64,000 nucleotides of DNA from Paraburkholderia hayleyella (GCF_009455685.1 NZ_QPES01000001.1:2480001-2544000), one strand, 5' to 3'; positions 44,064 to 54,312 are shown, numbered from the stretch's first letter. Notes: generated by a model not told the origin, from the sequence alone. Numbers and translations: made by a program.

Positions 44064-45014
44064 TCAGGCATCGCGCCGTCTGAAATCGAACCAGAACGAA
44101 AGCCCCACGCTCGCCAGGATCACGCCCGTTGCGATGACTGTCGAACGTGTCACGGGCTCGCCCAGCAGCAACGCGCCCAGCGCGACGGCGACCACCGGAT
44201 TCACATACATGCAACTGCTGGCAATGATCGGGCTGGTGTTCTGGATCAGATAGCCATAGGCGACATAAGCCACCATCGAGCCCACCAGCATCAGATACAA
44301 AAACGCGAGCACTGGTAACACGTGCAAATCGAGCATGCGCTCACCCGAGATCCACGCCACGAGCGTTGCCACCACGCCCCCCAGGCCGATTTGCAAAGCG
44401 GTCGAAACGAACAGGTCGGCGGGCAGTTTGAGGCGTCCCGCCAGAAAGGCCCCGCCCGCCCAGAACAGCGCGCCACACAAAATAGCGAGGCTCCCGCCTG
44501 CGGAACCCGACGAGGCATCGCCATGGCTCAGGATGGCGATGCCCAGCAGGCCAAGCGCAACGGCGAACCATTCGAGTCGGGCGACCTTGCGTCCCGCCAC
44601 CGCGGCAATCACGGTCACAAAGAGCGGCACGGTAGCCACCATCACGGCAGTGGTCCCGGTACTGACGGTGCGCATGCCATAAGCCAGCATGCCGCTCGAC
44701 ATGCCGACGAGCATCGTGCCGACGACCCCCGCATTGCGAATCTCAAGCAGCGTCGGCCACACGGGCTGACGCCGCAGGGCGAACACGAGCAACCCAAGAC
44801 CCGCGCACAGGTTACGCAGGCCCGACATCAGCAACGGCGGAAACGACCCGAGCGCCACATGTACGGCCAGATAGGTCGAGCCCCACACCAGATACACCAC
44901 GGCCAGCGCCAGGGCGATCCGCCCGCCACGAGTTTGGGGCAGCCTGAGCGGCAAGCGGGACGCAAGGCGGGGAAGCAAACGGAAAGAAAAACGGGACGAA
45001 AAAGACCAGGCCAT
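44064..45014 (-). CDS. EamA-family exporter, YedA-like
   Basis: 316 residues from the ATG at 45014. Ten membrane helices lie in two EamA repeats, starting IALALAVVYLVWGSTYLAVH and ending near VIATGVILASVGLSFWF. VYLVWGSTYLA with FPPLLMSGLRNL is typical of YedA/RhaT-like exporters. The first 28 residues are Arg/Ser-rich and cytoplasmic. The frame is open to 45422 without good support. The substrate is unknown. Confidence 0.88.
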   Translation of the reverse strand: MAWSFSSRFSFRLLPRLASRLPLRLPQTRGGRIALALAVVYLVWGSTYLAVHVALGSFPPLLMSGLRNLCAGLGLLVFALRRQPVWPTLLEIRNAGVVGTMLVGMSSGMLAYGMRTVSTGTTAVMVATVPLFVTVIAAVAGRKVARLEWFAVALGLLGIAILSHGDASSGSAGGSLAILCGALFWAGGAFLAGRLKLPADLFVSTALQIGLGGVVATLVAWISGERMLDLHVLPVLAFLYLMLVGSMVAYVAYGYLIQNTSPIIASSCMYVNPVVAVALGALLLGEPVTRSTVIATGVILASVGLSFWFDFRRRDA

Positions 45015-45711
45015 CGAATCAACCCGCCCGTACGAGCGCACACGGTGAAGCGTCGCGGGCGGATGGCCCCAGGCCAGATGAGACACGCCGCGGCGCGCGG
45101 GAAGTTTGAGGGGGAAAGCAGGAGAACATGGCGGCACACCACCAGAAACGAGGAACGATAAACCACTGAATGGCCCTTGCGGGCCGCTGTGCACGGGCGT
45201 TCGAAGCGAAGCCCGAAACGCCGCGCCATGCAGCGCTGCATTATGCAGGAGGCCACATGGCTTGTGGCGGTTAAAGAACGTCACTTGTCTGCCGTTAGCA
45301 GACATTGAAGCCTTCCGGCGCCGGGGATGCCTGCGCGTCCTGGCTAGCCTCGCCCCCCGCCGAAGGTGGCATTCGTAACGACGAATCCGGCTTCGGGTAA
45401 AATACCGCGCGCTTTTCGCCACTAGCCGTCGTCACTGCCGCTGTTTGTCTTAATAGGCCATCCGGGGCATTTTCCCGGCCTTTTAGGCTCTTTTAGGCTC
45501 TATCAGGCCACCTTACCCGGGCCGCATAATTTTGACCTCTGGCATGATGGCATCGCGCCATGACGCCGGGAGGCTATTTTTACCGCTGTGTGGCATGACA
45601 AATGACAAATGGCAAATGACAAATGGCAGCAGACAACCGTGCCGGGGCACGCCCTGAAAATTGTCATGTCGCAGTCCCCACAGCACCCCTATTAGCAGAG
45701 TCAGGAGAAAC
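45015..45711. other. Long intergenic region with short direct repeats
   Basis: About 700 bases between divergent genes. I see short tandem repeats: TTTTAGGCTC twice at about 45480-45500, and ATGACAAATGGCAA-type units (TGACAAATGACAAATGGCAA) at 45596-45626. The AGGAG site of the next gene is at 45703. No RNA gene or riboswitch fold is recognised. Confidence 0.4.
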
Positions 45712-46488
45712 ATGAAGAAGTTCGCACTGTGCATCGCGCTGGCCATGATGGCTGTCAGCGCGGGAGCAAAAGAATGGAAAACCGTGCGCATCGGCGTCGA
45801 CCCCAGCTATCCGCCGTTTGAATCGAAAGCTCCGAATGGCCAGATTGTCGGTTTCGCCGTCGATTTGACCCGGGAGCTCTGCACCCGGATCAACGTCAAG
45901 TGCGTTTGGGTCGAGCAGGATTTCGACAGCATGATTCCGGCGCTCAAGGGGAAAAAATTCGATGCGATCGTCTCGTCCATGACCGCGACCGAGAAACGCC
46001 GCCAGCAAATCGACTTCTCCGACAAGCTGTTCGATGCGGGCACCCGAATGGTCGCTCGCGCGGGTTCGCCGCTGCGGCCTACCGTCCAGTCGCTCAAGGG
46101 CCGCCGCGTCGGCGTTGAGCAGGGCACCATCCAGGAAGTCTATGCCAAGACCTACTGGGAGCCTCAGGGCGTGATCGTCGTGCCCTACCAGACTCAGGAT
46201 CAGGTTTATACCGATCTGGACTCAGGCCGGCTCGACGCCGCGCTGCAAGATGAGGCGCAAGCGTCAGTCGGCTTTTTGAAGACCCCGCGCGGCAAAGGTT
46301 TCGCATGGGCCGGCCCCGCGCTGAGCGATCCCAAGATACTGGGTGAAGGCACCGCCATCGGCCTGCGCAAGGAAGATACCGAGCTCAAGGCCAAATTCAA
46401 CCAGGCAATAAAGCAAATGCACCAGGATGGCACCTTCGACAAACTCGCCAAGCCGTATTTCGATTTCGATATCTATCAGAACCGCTAG
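45712..46488 (+). CDS. Periplasmic basic amino acid-binding protein of an ABC transporter
   Basis: 258 residues. A signal peptide (MKKFALCIALAMMAVSAGA) is followed by a type 2 solute-binding fold: VRIGVDPSYPPFESKAPNGQ, GFDVD-like FAVDLTRELC, and SMTATEKRRQQIDFSD. The best match is the HisJ/ArgT group (lysine, arginine, ornithine, histidine). The AGGAG ribosome binding site is 5 bases upstream. It is followed by two permeases and an ATPase. Confidence 0.93.
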   Translation: MKKFALCIALAMMAVSAGAKEWKTVRIGVDPSYPPFESKAPNGQIVGFAVDLTRELCTRINVKCVWVEQDFDSMIPALKGKKFDAIVSSMTATEKRRQQIDFSDKLFDAGTRMVARAGSPLRPTVQSLKGRRVGVEQGTIQEVYAKTYWEPQGVIVVPYQTQDQVYTDLDSGRLDAALQDEAQASVGFLKTPRGKGFAWAGPALSDPKILGEGTAIGLRKEDTELKAKFNQAIKQMHQDGTFDKLAKPYFDFDIYQNR

Positions 46489-46612
46489 CCAGGGGCTCAA
46501 GCAGGGCCACTCATTCGTCATTGAAGTGTTTTAATGCGTCCACGGCTTAACGCCGCAATCGCGCAGCGCTATTGCCCCGCAGTTATCCAGTCGGGCCGTC
46601 AAGGACTCTCAT

Positions 46613-47302
46613 ATGCTTTTTCAAGGCTACGGCCCGCAGATTCTCGCGGGCACCTGGCAAACCATCGAGCTTGCGCTGCTATCGCTGGCCTTTGCTTTCG
46701 TGCTTGGCTTGATCGGTGCGGCGGCGAAGCTCTCACGCAACCGCATCTCGTCTGGCATCGGCACGCTCTACACCACGCTCGTGCGCGGCGTGCCTGACCT
46801 GGTGTTGATGCTTTTGCTGTTTTACGGCATCCAGATCTGGCTCAATCAACTCACCGACCTGCTCGGCTGGGACCAGATCGACATCGACCCCTTCATTGCA
46901 GGCGTCATCGTGCTGGGCTTTATTTATGGCGCGTATTTCACCGAAACCTTTCGCGGCGCGTTTCTCGCGGTGCCGCGCGGCCAGCTTGAAGCCGGCTCAG
47001 CTTACGGCATGAGCGGCTGGCAGGTGTTCTCGCGCATCATGTTTCCGCAGATGATGCGTTTTGCCTTGCCAGGCATTGGCAACAACTGGCAGGTGATGGT
47101 CAAGGCCACCGCACTGGTGTCGATCATCGGTCTGGCCGATGTGGTCAAGGCCTCGCAAGACGCGGGCAAAGGCACGCTGCGCTTCTTTTTCTTCACGCTA
47201 CTCGCTGGAGCCATCTATCTCGCCATCACGACCGTGTCGAACTTCGTGCTGATGTACCTCGAAAAACGCTATTCGACGGGCGTGCGCAAGGCGGACCTAT
47301 GA
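46613..47302 (+). CDS. Amino acid ABC transporter permease, HisQ-like
   Basis: 229 residues, five membrane helices. The permease signature is AYFTETFRGAFLAVPRGQLE then AGSAYGMSGWQVF, the EAA loop that contacts the ATPase. It pairs with the next permease to form the transmembrane heterodimer for basic amino acids. Its stop overlaps the next start by 4 bases (ATGA). Confidence 0.93.
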   Translation: MLFQGYGPQILAGTWQTIELALLSLAFAFVLGLIGAAAKLSRNRISSGIGTLYTTLVRGVPDLVLMLLLFYGIQIWLNQLTDLLGWDQIDIDPFIAGVIVLGFIYGAYFTETFRGAFLAVPRGQLEAGSAYGMSGWQVFSRIMFPQMMRFALPGIGNNWQVMVKATALVSIIGLADVVKASQDAGKGTLRFFFFTLLAGAIYLAITTVSNFVLMYLEKRYSTGVRKADL

Positions 47303-48012
47303 TCGAGCTGATTCACGAATACTGGCGCAACTATCTTTATACCGATGGCTACCGCTTTACCGGTCTCGCCATCACGCTGTGGCTGCTGGTGGTGTCGATC
47401 GGCCTCGGTTTTTGCCTGTCGGTCCCGCTTGCGGTCGCGCGTGTTTCAAAGCGCAAATGGCTCTCGGGCAGCGTGTGGCTATACACCTATATTTTTCGCG
47501 GCACGCCGCTTTACGTGCAGTTGCTGCTTTGCTACACAGGCCTCTACAGCCTCGATTTCATCCGTGCGCACCCGCTCACCGATGCCTTCTTCCGCGATGG
47601 CATGCATTGCACGCTGCTGGCGTTCACGCTCAATACCTGCGCTTACACCACCGAGATTTTCGCGGGCGCCATCCGCGCGACACCTTATGGCGAGATCGAA
47701 GCTGCACGAGCCTATGGCATGTCGCCCTTCACGCTGTACCGGCGGGTGATTCTGCCTTCGGCACTGCGCCGCTCCCTGCCCTACTACAGCAACGAAGTGA
47801 TCCTGATGCTGCACGCCACCACGGTCGCCTTCACGGCCACCGTGCCGGATATCCTCAAGATCGCCCGCGATGTGAACTCCGCCACCTATCAGTCGTTTGG
47901 CGCCTTCGGCATTGCCGCGTTGATCTATCTCGTCGTTTCATTCGCGCTCGTCTGGCTGTTCCGCGCAGCCGAGCACCGCTGGCTCGCCTATCTGCGGCCG
48001 CAGGGCAAATAA
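47299..48012 (+). CDS. Amino acid ABC transporter permease, HisM-like
   Basis: 237 residues, five membrane helices, with the EAA-loop signature YTTEIFAGAIRATPYGEIEA then ARAYGMSPFTLYRR. It is the second transmembrane subunit and is translationally coupled to the first by the 4-base overlap. Confidence 0.93.
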   Translation: MIELIHEYWRNYLYTDGYRFTGLAITLWLLVVSIGLGFCLSVPLAVARVSKRKWLSGSVWLYTYIFRGTPLYVQLLLCYTGLYSLDFIRAHPLTDAFFRDGMHCTLLAFTLNTCAYTTEIFAGAIRATPYGEIEAARAYGMSPFTLYRRVILPSALRRSLPYYSNEVILMLHATTVAFTATVPDILKIARDVNSATYQSFGAFGIAALIYLVVSFALVWLFRAAEHRWLAYLRPQGK

Positions 48013-48029
48013 GCCTGTCAAGGACCCCG

Positions 48030-48809
48030 ATGAATTCCCCGATACAAAAACTTTTTGTCGATAACCTCCACAAGCAATATGGCGACAACGAAGTCCTCAA
48101 AGGCGTGTCGCTCAAAGCCAACCGTGGCGATGTGATCAGCGTGATCGGCTCGTCCGGTTCCGGCAAAAGCACGATGCTGCGCTGTATCAACTTTCTCGAG
48201 CAGCCCAATGCCGGCCGGATCGTCGTCGATGGCGAAGAGGTGCGCACGCACAAGGACAAAACCGGGGCGCTGTGCGTCTCCAATCACAAGCAGTTGCAGT
48301 TCGTGCGCACCAAGCTGGCGATGGTGTTTCAGCACTTCAACCTGTGGTCGCACATGAGCGTGCTGGAAAACATCATCGAAGCGCCAGTGCATGTGCTGGG
48401 CCTGTCACGCCGCGAAGCAGAAGAGCGCGCACGGGTCTATCTGGAGAAAGTGGGGCTGGCGCCGCGCCTCGAAAAGCAGTATCCGTCGCATTTGTCGGGC
48501 GGCCAGCAACAGCGCGTGGCGATTGCCCGTGCGCTGGCCATGAACCCCGATGTGATGCTGTTCGACGAACCCACGTCGGCACTCGATCCGGAGCTGGTTG
48601 GCGAAGTGCTGAAGGTCATGCAGAAGCTGGCGGAAGAAGGCCGCACGATGGTCGTGGTCACGCACGAAATGGCGTTCGCGCGCAGCGTGTCGAATCAGGT
48701 GATGTTTTTGCACCAAGGCCGGGTCGAAGAGCAAGGTCACCCCGACGAAGTGTTTCAGCACACCAAAAGCGAACGGCTCAAGCAGTTTCTGTCCGGCAGC
48801 CTGAAGTAA
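48030..48809 (+). CDS. Amino acid ABC transporter ATPase, HisP-like
   Basis: 259 residues. Walker A GSSGSGKST, ABC signature LSGGQQQRVAIARAL, Walker B VMLFDEPTSALDPE and the switch His in VVTHEM are all present. It hydrolyses ATP to drive the HisQM-type permease. The ATG at 48030 is used; the frame is open upstream because it overlaps hisM in another frame. Confidence 0.95.
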   Translation: MNSPIQKLFVDNLHKQYGDNEVLKGVSLKANRGDVISVIGSSGSGKSTMLRCINFLEQPNAGRIVVDGEEVRTHKDKTGALCVSNHKQLQFVRTKLAMVFQHFNLWSHMSVLENIIEAPVHVLGLSRREAEERARVYLEKVGLAPRLEKQYPSHLSGGQQQRVAIARALAMNPDVMLFDEPTSALDPELVGEVLKVMQKLAEEGRTMVVVTHEMAFARSVSNQVMFLHQGRVEEQGHPDEVFQHTKSERLKQFLSGSLK

Positions 48810-48925
48810 AACGAAAAACAAAAACGAAAAACGAAGAACGGCAGGCGGCGGCACATCAACGCCACACCCTAAGCTCTCATCTCCGGGGCGATCGCGCCAG
48901 CCGCAGGGTGAACGGCCCTAAAACG

Positions 48926-48957
48926 AAAGCGCTGCCGAACGGGCAGCGCTTTTTTTC
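48926..48957 (+). terminator. Intrinsic terminator after the amino acid transporter operon
   Basis: AAAGCGCTGCC-GAAC-GGGCAGCGCTTT and a T-run, 116 bases past the ATPase stop. Confidence 0.92.
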
Positions 48958-49465
48958 ATGTTTTTTATGCCGTCACGGCATACGCGCAACGCGCTTAACC
49001 CGAGCCATCTCATGCGTCAATAGTGGCAATCCTTAGGGCGCATCCTGGGCCAAGCTGCTCGCCTTGACAGACAAGGCTCCACGCCATTTTTCCGGCATCG
49101 CCCCTGTCAGCCAACCTGCCCCGGCCATGGCAATTTCGAGACACCTTCGTGAAACACGCTTATTTTCTTCGCCCGTGGCCCAACTATTTTTGCTAAATTA
49201 GTAACCAGAGTAGCAAAATGATGGACATTAAAAGTAGTTTTACTTCAAAATCACGAGGAGACAGACCGGCAGCAACGCTGCATCGCGGTGTGTCATCGGG
49301 CAGAAAAGCCTTGAGTTTTTGCCTGCTGCACCCCATGACAATCAGCCATCAAGGTGCCGGTCTACCCCTATAGCGCCCAGTTTTAGCCTTTCTGTCCCGT
49401 GCCACCGGCATGCGGACGCCGTTCGCAATGCTGGGTTTATTTTTTGACAGGGTATGGAGAAAACA
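48958..49465. other. Porin leader region
   Basis: 508 bases with no recognisable gene. It becomes A+T-rich toward the porin, as for strongly expressed outer-membrane genes. A small inverted repeat TTTTGCTA (49187-49194) / TAGCAAAA (49211-49218) may be a regulatory site. The porin ribosome binding site GGAGA is at 49456-49460. Confidence 0.45.
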
Positions 49466-50599
49466 ATGAAAAAAGCTTTGCTCGCCGCCTCGTTGCTGAC
49501 CATGGGCGCAGCTGCCCATGCGCAAAGCAGCGTCACGCTTTACGGCCGTCTCGACGCTGGGCTCGAATATATGTCGGGTGTACCGACAGGCTCAGGTCCG
49601 AAAGGCCAGGCAACAGGCAGCGGAAACCGTTTCCGCGCCGAAAGCGGCGATTGGGGCACGAGCCTGTGGGGCATAAAAGGTATCGAAGACATCGGTGGCG
49701 GCAACAAGGTGCTGTTTCACCTCGAAGGCAGCTTTAACACGATGACGGGCGCAGGCCCAGGCGGAGGCGGGATTTTCAATCGCTGGGCCACGATAGGTAT
49801 GTCGAACGACAACTACGGCACCTTGCTGCTGGGCCGTGAGCTGTTCATCGCCAACGGCGTCTGGGATTTCGACCCGTTTGGCCAGTCGAACTGGTCATCG
49901 GCATCGCTGGTGCGCGGCCGTAACTGGACCCAGTCGAGCAACAACATTTCGTATCAGTCGCCGAAAATCGCGGGTTTTGACGTGTACGGCCAGTATTCGC
50001 TGTCCAATACCACTAACTGGAACGGCAATTCGCCGCTGGACGCCAATGGCAACCCAACGGGTCAAGGCCGTCAGGCCGGCCTGCAGGTCACCTACACGGC
50101 GCCGCTCTTCCAGGTGCGCGGGATCTACGACGAAATCCGCAATCCGAATAACGGTCAGTTCACCAATGCATTCCAGTACTCACGCGAGTACACCGCCGCC
50201 GTCAATGTCTTCCTCGGCCAGTTCAAGATTCAGGCGGCTTACCAGGCAATTCGCACCAGCGGCGCAGCTACGGCAGTCTCGGGCATCGTGCCAACCTCGG
50301 TCGATCACGAATGGGGCGGCGTGACCTGGCAAGCCACGCCGGTCGCGGCATTGATCGCAGCCGTATATCACGTGAATGCCAACAAGGGCGGTGGCAATGC
50401 GACGATCTACACCGTCGGCGGCTCGTACAACCTGTCGAGACGCACGCTACTCGACATCCAGATTGCCACCGTGCGCAACAGCAGCACGGCAAACTTCGGC
50501 CTGAATGCCAATAACGCCGGCGTCAGCGCAGCGTCAGACAATCCACTGGTTGGCCATAACCAGTCGGGCGTGTACGCGGGCATTCAGCACGTGTTCTAA
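49466..50599 (+). CDS. Gram-negative trimeric porin
   Basis: 377 residues. The signal peptide MKKALLAASLLTMGAAAHA ends before QSSVTLYGRLDAGLEY, the classic first strand of betaproteobacterial (Burkholderia/Bordetella) porins. Alternating amphipathic strands follow; the constriction-loop area contains GRELFIANGVWDFDPFGQ. The last residue is Phe (YAGIQHVF), the signal for BAM-mediated assembly. It is a general diffusion channel in the outer membrane. The ATG at 49466 is used rather than the upstream in-frame one at 49454. Confidence 0.95.
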   Translation: MKKALLAASLLTMGAAAHAQSSVTLYGRLDAGLEYMSGVPTGSGPKGQATGSGNRFRAESGDWGTSLWGIKGIEDIGGGNKVLFHLEGSFNTMTGAGPGGGGIFNRWATIGMSNDNYGTLLLGRELFIANGVWDFDPFGQSNWSSASLVRGRNWTQSSNNISYQSPKIAGFDVYGQYSLSNTTNWNGNSPLDANGNPTGQGRQAGLQVTYTAPLFQVRGIYDEIRNPNNGQFTNAFQYSREYTAAVNVFLGQFKIQAAYQAIRTSGAATAVSGIVPTSVDHEWGGVTWQATPVAALIAAVYHVNANKGGGNATIYTVGGSYNLSRRTLLDIQIATVRNSSTANFGLNANNAGVSAASDNPLVGHNQSGVYAGIQHVF

Positions 50600-50679
50600 C
50601 GCGCGGGCTATTTTATGTAAGGCATGGCCCACCACAGGGCGGCCACAGAACTGTTTTCACGCTGCTATGAGAGGCGCGT

Positions 50680-50719
50680 AACGGTGCGAAACCCACATGG
50701 GCTTTGCACCGTTTTTTTT
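50680..50719 (+). terminator. Intrinsic terminator after the porin gene
   Basis: AACGGTGC-GAAACCC, a short loop, then GGGCTTT-GCACCGTT and a long T-run. Confidence 0.88.
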
Positions 50720-50766
50720 AGGCACGAGGTGAAAACAGTTTGGCCGGGGCTGGCATGCCTGTTACC

Positions 50767-51105
50767 TCACACCGCGGCTTCGTTTTCCTCGCCCGTGCGA
50801 ATGCGGATCACCCGCTCGATTTCAGCGACAAAAATCTTGCCGTCACCGATCTTGCCCGTGCGCGCCGCACCGATGATCGCGTCGATGACCTGATCGCACT
50901 GGTCCTGCGTCACCACCACTTCGATCTTCACCTTGGGCAGAAAATCGACGACATATTCCGCGCCGCGATACAGCTCGGTATGACCTTTTTGCCGTCCAAA
51001 GCCTTTTACCTCGGTCACCGTCAAGCCGGTCAGCCCCACTTCAGCGAGCGCTTCGCGCACTTCGTCCAGCTTGAACGGTTTGATGATGGCGGTGATGCGT
51101 TTCAT
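50767..51105 (-). CDS. glnB: PII nitrogen regulatory protein
   Basis: 112 residues, full PII length. PII trimers sense 2-oxoglutarate and ATP/ADP and control nitrogen targets. MKRITAIIKPFKLDEVREAL is the start; the uridylylation Tyr51 is in the T-loop HTELYRGAEY; the C-terminal loop TGKIGDGKIFV binds nucleotide. It lies 77 bases downstream of nadE on the same strand, a pairing often seen in betaproteobacteria, where PII regulates NAD synthetase. There is no amtB nearby, so GlnB is favoured over GlnK. Confidence 0.93.
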   Translation of the reverse strand: MKRITAIIKPFKLDEVREALAEVGLTGLTVTEVKGFGRQKGHTELYRGAEYVVDFLPKVKIEVVVTQDQCDQVIDAIIGAARTGKIGDGKIFVAEIERVIRIRTGEENEAAV

Positions 51106-51182
51106 GGAAAACCTCGTCTCGTGTCAGGGTCATGCGGAAGACAAAAAGCGGCGCCGGGCCGTACGTCCGATTTGGCGCGGCG

Positions 51183-52901
51183 TCAGGCCAGCGGCTCGTT
51201 ATAACGCGAAGTCACCGGATAGCGCCAGTCGCGGCCAAATGCCCGGTGCGTCACCCGGATCCCGATCGGCGCCTGACGGCGCTTGTATTCGTTGACCTTG
51301 AGCAGATGCGTGACGCGCTGCACATCTTTAGCCGCATAGCCCGCCGCCACGATATCGGCCAGCGGGCGGTCTTCTTCCATATACAGGCGCATGATCGCGT
51401 CGAGCACCTCATAGGGCGGCAGGCTGTCCTGGTCGGTCTGGTTTTCGCGCAGCTCGGCCGACGGCGCGCGCGTCAGGATGCGCTCAGGAATGATATCGCG
51501 CGTGGCAAAGGTAGTCGCCGCATTGCGGTAGCGGCACAGCCGGTAGACCAGCGTCTTCGCAATATCCTTGAGCACCGCAAAGCCTCCGGCCATATCGCCA
51601 TACAACGTGCAATATCCCACCGCCATCTCGCTTTTGTTGCCCGTGGTCAGCACAATCGAGCCGAACTTGTTGGAAAGCGCCATCAGCAGCGTGCCGCGGA
51701 TGCGCGCCTGGATGTTTTCTTCGGTGGCGTCCTGCTTGCGGCCTGCGAACTCGGTTGCCAGTGCCGTGTGGAAGGCATCGAACATCGGCGCGATCGCTAT
51801 TTCGTCGTAACGCACACCGGTGCGGCGGGCCATGTCGGCGGCGTCGGTGGTGGAGATATCGGCGGTGTAGCGCGACGGCATCATCACGGCACGCACGCGC
51901 TCAGGGCCGAGCGCGTCGCAGGCCACGGCCAGCACCAGCGCGGAATCCACACCGCCGGACAAGCCCAGCAGCGCGCCCGGAAAACCATTCTTGCCAATGT
52001 AATCGCGCACGCCGAGCACCAGGGCGGCATAAACCTGCGCTTCCAGTGACAGCGATGGTGCGAGCGATGCAAGCGGCAATGCAGCTGCCATGGATGCCGC
52101 CGGAATCGACCCAGGTGGCACCGGCCTCGGCCCATCGAACTCGACCAGGGCGCACGCTTCTTCGAACTGCGCCATGCGCGCGACCAATTCGCCCTGTGCA
52201 TCAAGCACGAACGAGCCGCCATCGAAAACCAGTTCGTCCTGGCCACCGACCATATTCACGTAGACCATGGGCAAGCCGGTTTCACGGATGCGCTCGCGCA
52301 GAATGTCGACGCGCACGGCCTCCTTGTTCAGGTGATACGGCGAGCCATTCGGAATCAGCAACACCTGGGCGCCGGCGGCTTTCGCCTGCTGCGCTGCCCT
52401 GGCATGCCAGACGTCTTCGCAGATCAGCACGCCATAGGTCACGCCATTGAGGTCGAACACAAACGGCTGCGGGTTGGAGGCGAAATAACGTTTTTCGTCG
52501 AAGACTTCGGCGTTCGGCAGTTCCTGCTTCAGATAAGTGCCCACGATGGCGCCATCGCACAGCAGCGAGGCGGCGTTGAAGGTATCGACCGGCGGCAGGT
52601 CACGCCCGATTGGCGCGTCAGCCCGCGCGGTGCGATGGGGATGGCCAACCAGCACATGCAAGCCCGGCAAGGCCTTGAGTTGGGCCGCGAGGCTGCTTAA
52701 CGCGGCGGCGCTGGCGGCGTAAAACGCGGGACGCAGCAGCAGATCTTCAGGCGGATAACCGGACAGCGCCAGTTCCGGCGCCACCAGCAACTGCGCGCCT
52801 GCGCGATGCGCGCGTTGCGCGGCGGCGACGAGACGCGCGACGTTACCCGCGAAGTCGCCAACAGTGACATTGAGTTGAGCAAGAGCGATTAGGGTCTTCA
52901 T
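51183..52901 (-). CDS. nadE: Glutamine-dependent NAD+ synthetase
   Basis: 572 residues. The N-terminal nitrilase-type glutaminase (about residues 1-260) has the Glu of LLVAPELALSGYPPEDLL, a Lys in TYLKQELPN and the Cys in GVLICEDVW. The C-terminal synthetase has the PP-loop GLSGGVDSALVL and TTGNKSEMAVGY. It makes NAD+ from deamido-NAD+ using glutamine ammonia. The frame opens at 52973, but MKTLIALAQLNVTVGDFAG at 52901 is the conserved start. It forms an operon with glnB. Confidence 0.95.
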   Translation of the reverse strand: MKTLIALAQLNVTVGDFAGNVARLVAAAQRAHRAGAQLLVAPELALSGYPPEDLLLRPAFYAASAAALSSLAAQLKALPGLHVLVGHPHRTARADAPIGRDLPPVDTFNAASLLCDGAIVGTYLKQELPNAEVFDEKRYFASNPQPFVFDLNGVTYGVLICEDVWHARAAQQAKAAGAQVLLIPNGSPYHLNKEAVRVDILRERIRETGLPMVYVNMVGGQDELVFDGGSFVLDAQGELVARMAQFEEACALVEFDGPRPVPPGSIPAASMAAALPLASLAPSLSLEAQVYAALVLGVRDYIGKNGFPGALLGLSGGVDSALVLAVACDALGPERVRAVMMPSRYTADISTTDAADMARRTGVRYDEIAIAPMFDAFHTALATEFAGRKQDATEENIQARIRGTLLMALSNKFGSIVLTTGNKSEMAVGYCTLYGDMAGGFAVLKDIAKTLVYRLCRYRNAATTFATRDIIPERILTRAPSAELRENQTDQDSLPPYEVLDAIMRLYMEEDRPLADIVAAGYAAKDVQRVTHLLKVNEYKRRQAPIGIRVTHRAFGRDWRYPVTSRYNEPLA

Positions 52902-53172
52902 GGCAGGAGCGGAGACGGGCAAAACGGACGGCACGACGCACAAGGCCGAGACAAAGGCGATACAGAAGCACATTCAGGAGCGGATGATGCATGCTGTCCG
53001 AAGGCAAAGCAAAGCCGGGGCGGGTCAAGGGTCAAGGGTCAATACGGCTGAATAAAAACGGGGCAAGGCAAAAAGCGCCTGATTATCTCACGGGGCCACC
53101 CCGGAGATTGCCGCTGCACGGGCTTCATGGCGCCTCATCCACGGCCCGCCCACTGAAGGCTCATCGCAACGG

Positions 53173-54312
53173 CTAGCGCTGGGGCCGCTTGAAGGGCGTA
53201 TGCGCTTCAAGCTCGCCGATATGCTGCTCCATGACGGCGGTCTCGCGGTCGAGAAACGTGGCAATCGCCTCCGCGAAACGGGGCTCGGCAATCCAGTGCG
53301 CCGACCACGTCGGCACGGGCAACAGCCCGCGCGCGATCTTGTGCGCGCCTTGCGCGCCGCCCTCGAAAGCGGCCAGCCCATGCGCAATGCAGTATTCGAT
53401 GCCCTGCAGGTAGCAGGTTTCAAAATGCAGCCCCGAGACGAACGCCCGCGTCCCCCAATAGCGGCCATACAGCGTCTCGCCCGCGACCAGGTTCAGCGCG
53501 CAGGCCAGCGGCTCGCCCGCGCGCTCGGCCAGCACCAGCATCAGCGCCTCGGGCATGGCCGCGTGGAGCTGGGTGAAAAACGCGAGGCTCAGATAAGGCG
53601 GGTTCCCATGCTCGCGGTAAGTGTTGTCATAACACTCGTAGAAAAAACTGAGCGCCGCCGCGTCAATCTGCGCTCCCCTCAACCAGCGAAACGTGACGCC
53701 CGCGTCCTGCACACGCCGCCGGTCCTGGCGAATCTTCTTGCGCCTGTCCTGACTCATCTGCGCCAGAAAAGCTTCAAAGCTGGTGTAAGCGACGTTGCTC
53801 CAGTGAAACTGCACCCCTTCGCGCAGCATGTAACCCGCCTCGGTCAGCGCAGGCAAATCGGCCTCATGGGTAAACAACACGTGAAGCGATGACACCCCAA
53901 GCTGCATCGCCAGCGCAATTGCGCCCCGCGCGAGCAGCACGCGTGCCGCATGCGTGGCAGCCAGCAGCCGGGGCCCTGTCACCGGCGAAAAGGGCACCGC
54001 CGACACCAGCTTGGGGTAATAGCGCAAGCCATGACGCTCGAAGGCCTCGGCCCAGGCATAGTCGAACACGTATTCGCCCCGTGAATGGGACTTCAGATAA
54101 AGCGGCAGCGCACCTGTCAGGCGCCCCGCCTCGCGCAAGAGCAGGTAATAGGGCTGCCAGCCCGTCGCGGCGCATGCGCCACCGCTGTCGTGCAACGCGC
54201 TGAGAAACGCATGCTGCACAAACGGATTGCCCTGCGCGAGGGCATCCCATTGCGCGGCAGGAATGTCCGCCAGGGAATCGACGACCTGGATCTCAATGTT
54301 GTGACTGCTCAC
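53173..54312 (-). CDS. GNAT-fold protein, DUF482/COG3146 family
   Basis: 379 residues. The body (IPAAQWDALAQGNPFVQHAF, YLKSHSRGEYVFDYAWAEAF, and the end HWIAEPRFAEAIATFLDRE) is the DUF482 family, predicted acyl- or aminoacyltransferases with a FemAB-like fold; the substrate is unknown. I used the GTG at 54312 (SSHNIEIQVVD) because AGGAG lies about 10 bases upstream. A longer frame from another GTG (54366) adds a Ser/Thr repeat (SESTSEST) encoded by 12-bp tandem DNA repeats, which looks like non-coding expansion. Confidence 0.82.
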   Translation of the reverse strand: MSSHNIEIQVVDSLADIPAAQWDALAQGNPFVQHAFLSALHDSGGACAATGWQPYYLLLREAGRLTGALPLYLKSHSRGEYVFDYAWAEAFERHGLRYYPKLVSAVPFSPVTGPRLLAATHAARVLLARGAIALAMQLGVSSLHVLFTHEADLPALTEAGYMLREGVQFHWSNVAYTSFEAFLAQMSQDRRKKIRQDRRRVQDAGVTFRWLRGAQIDAAALSFFYECYDNTYREHGNPPYLSLAFFTQLHAAMPEALMLVLAERAGEPLACALNLVAGETLYGRYWGTRAFVSGLHFETCYLQGIEYCIAHGLAAFEGGAQGAHKIARGLLPVPTWSAHWIAEPRFAEAIATFLDRETAVMEQHIGELEAHTPFKRPQR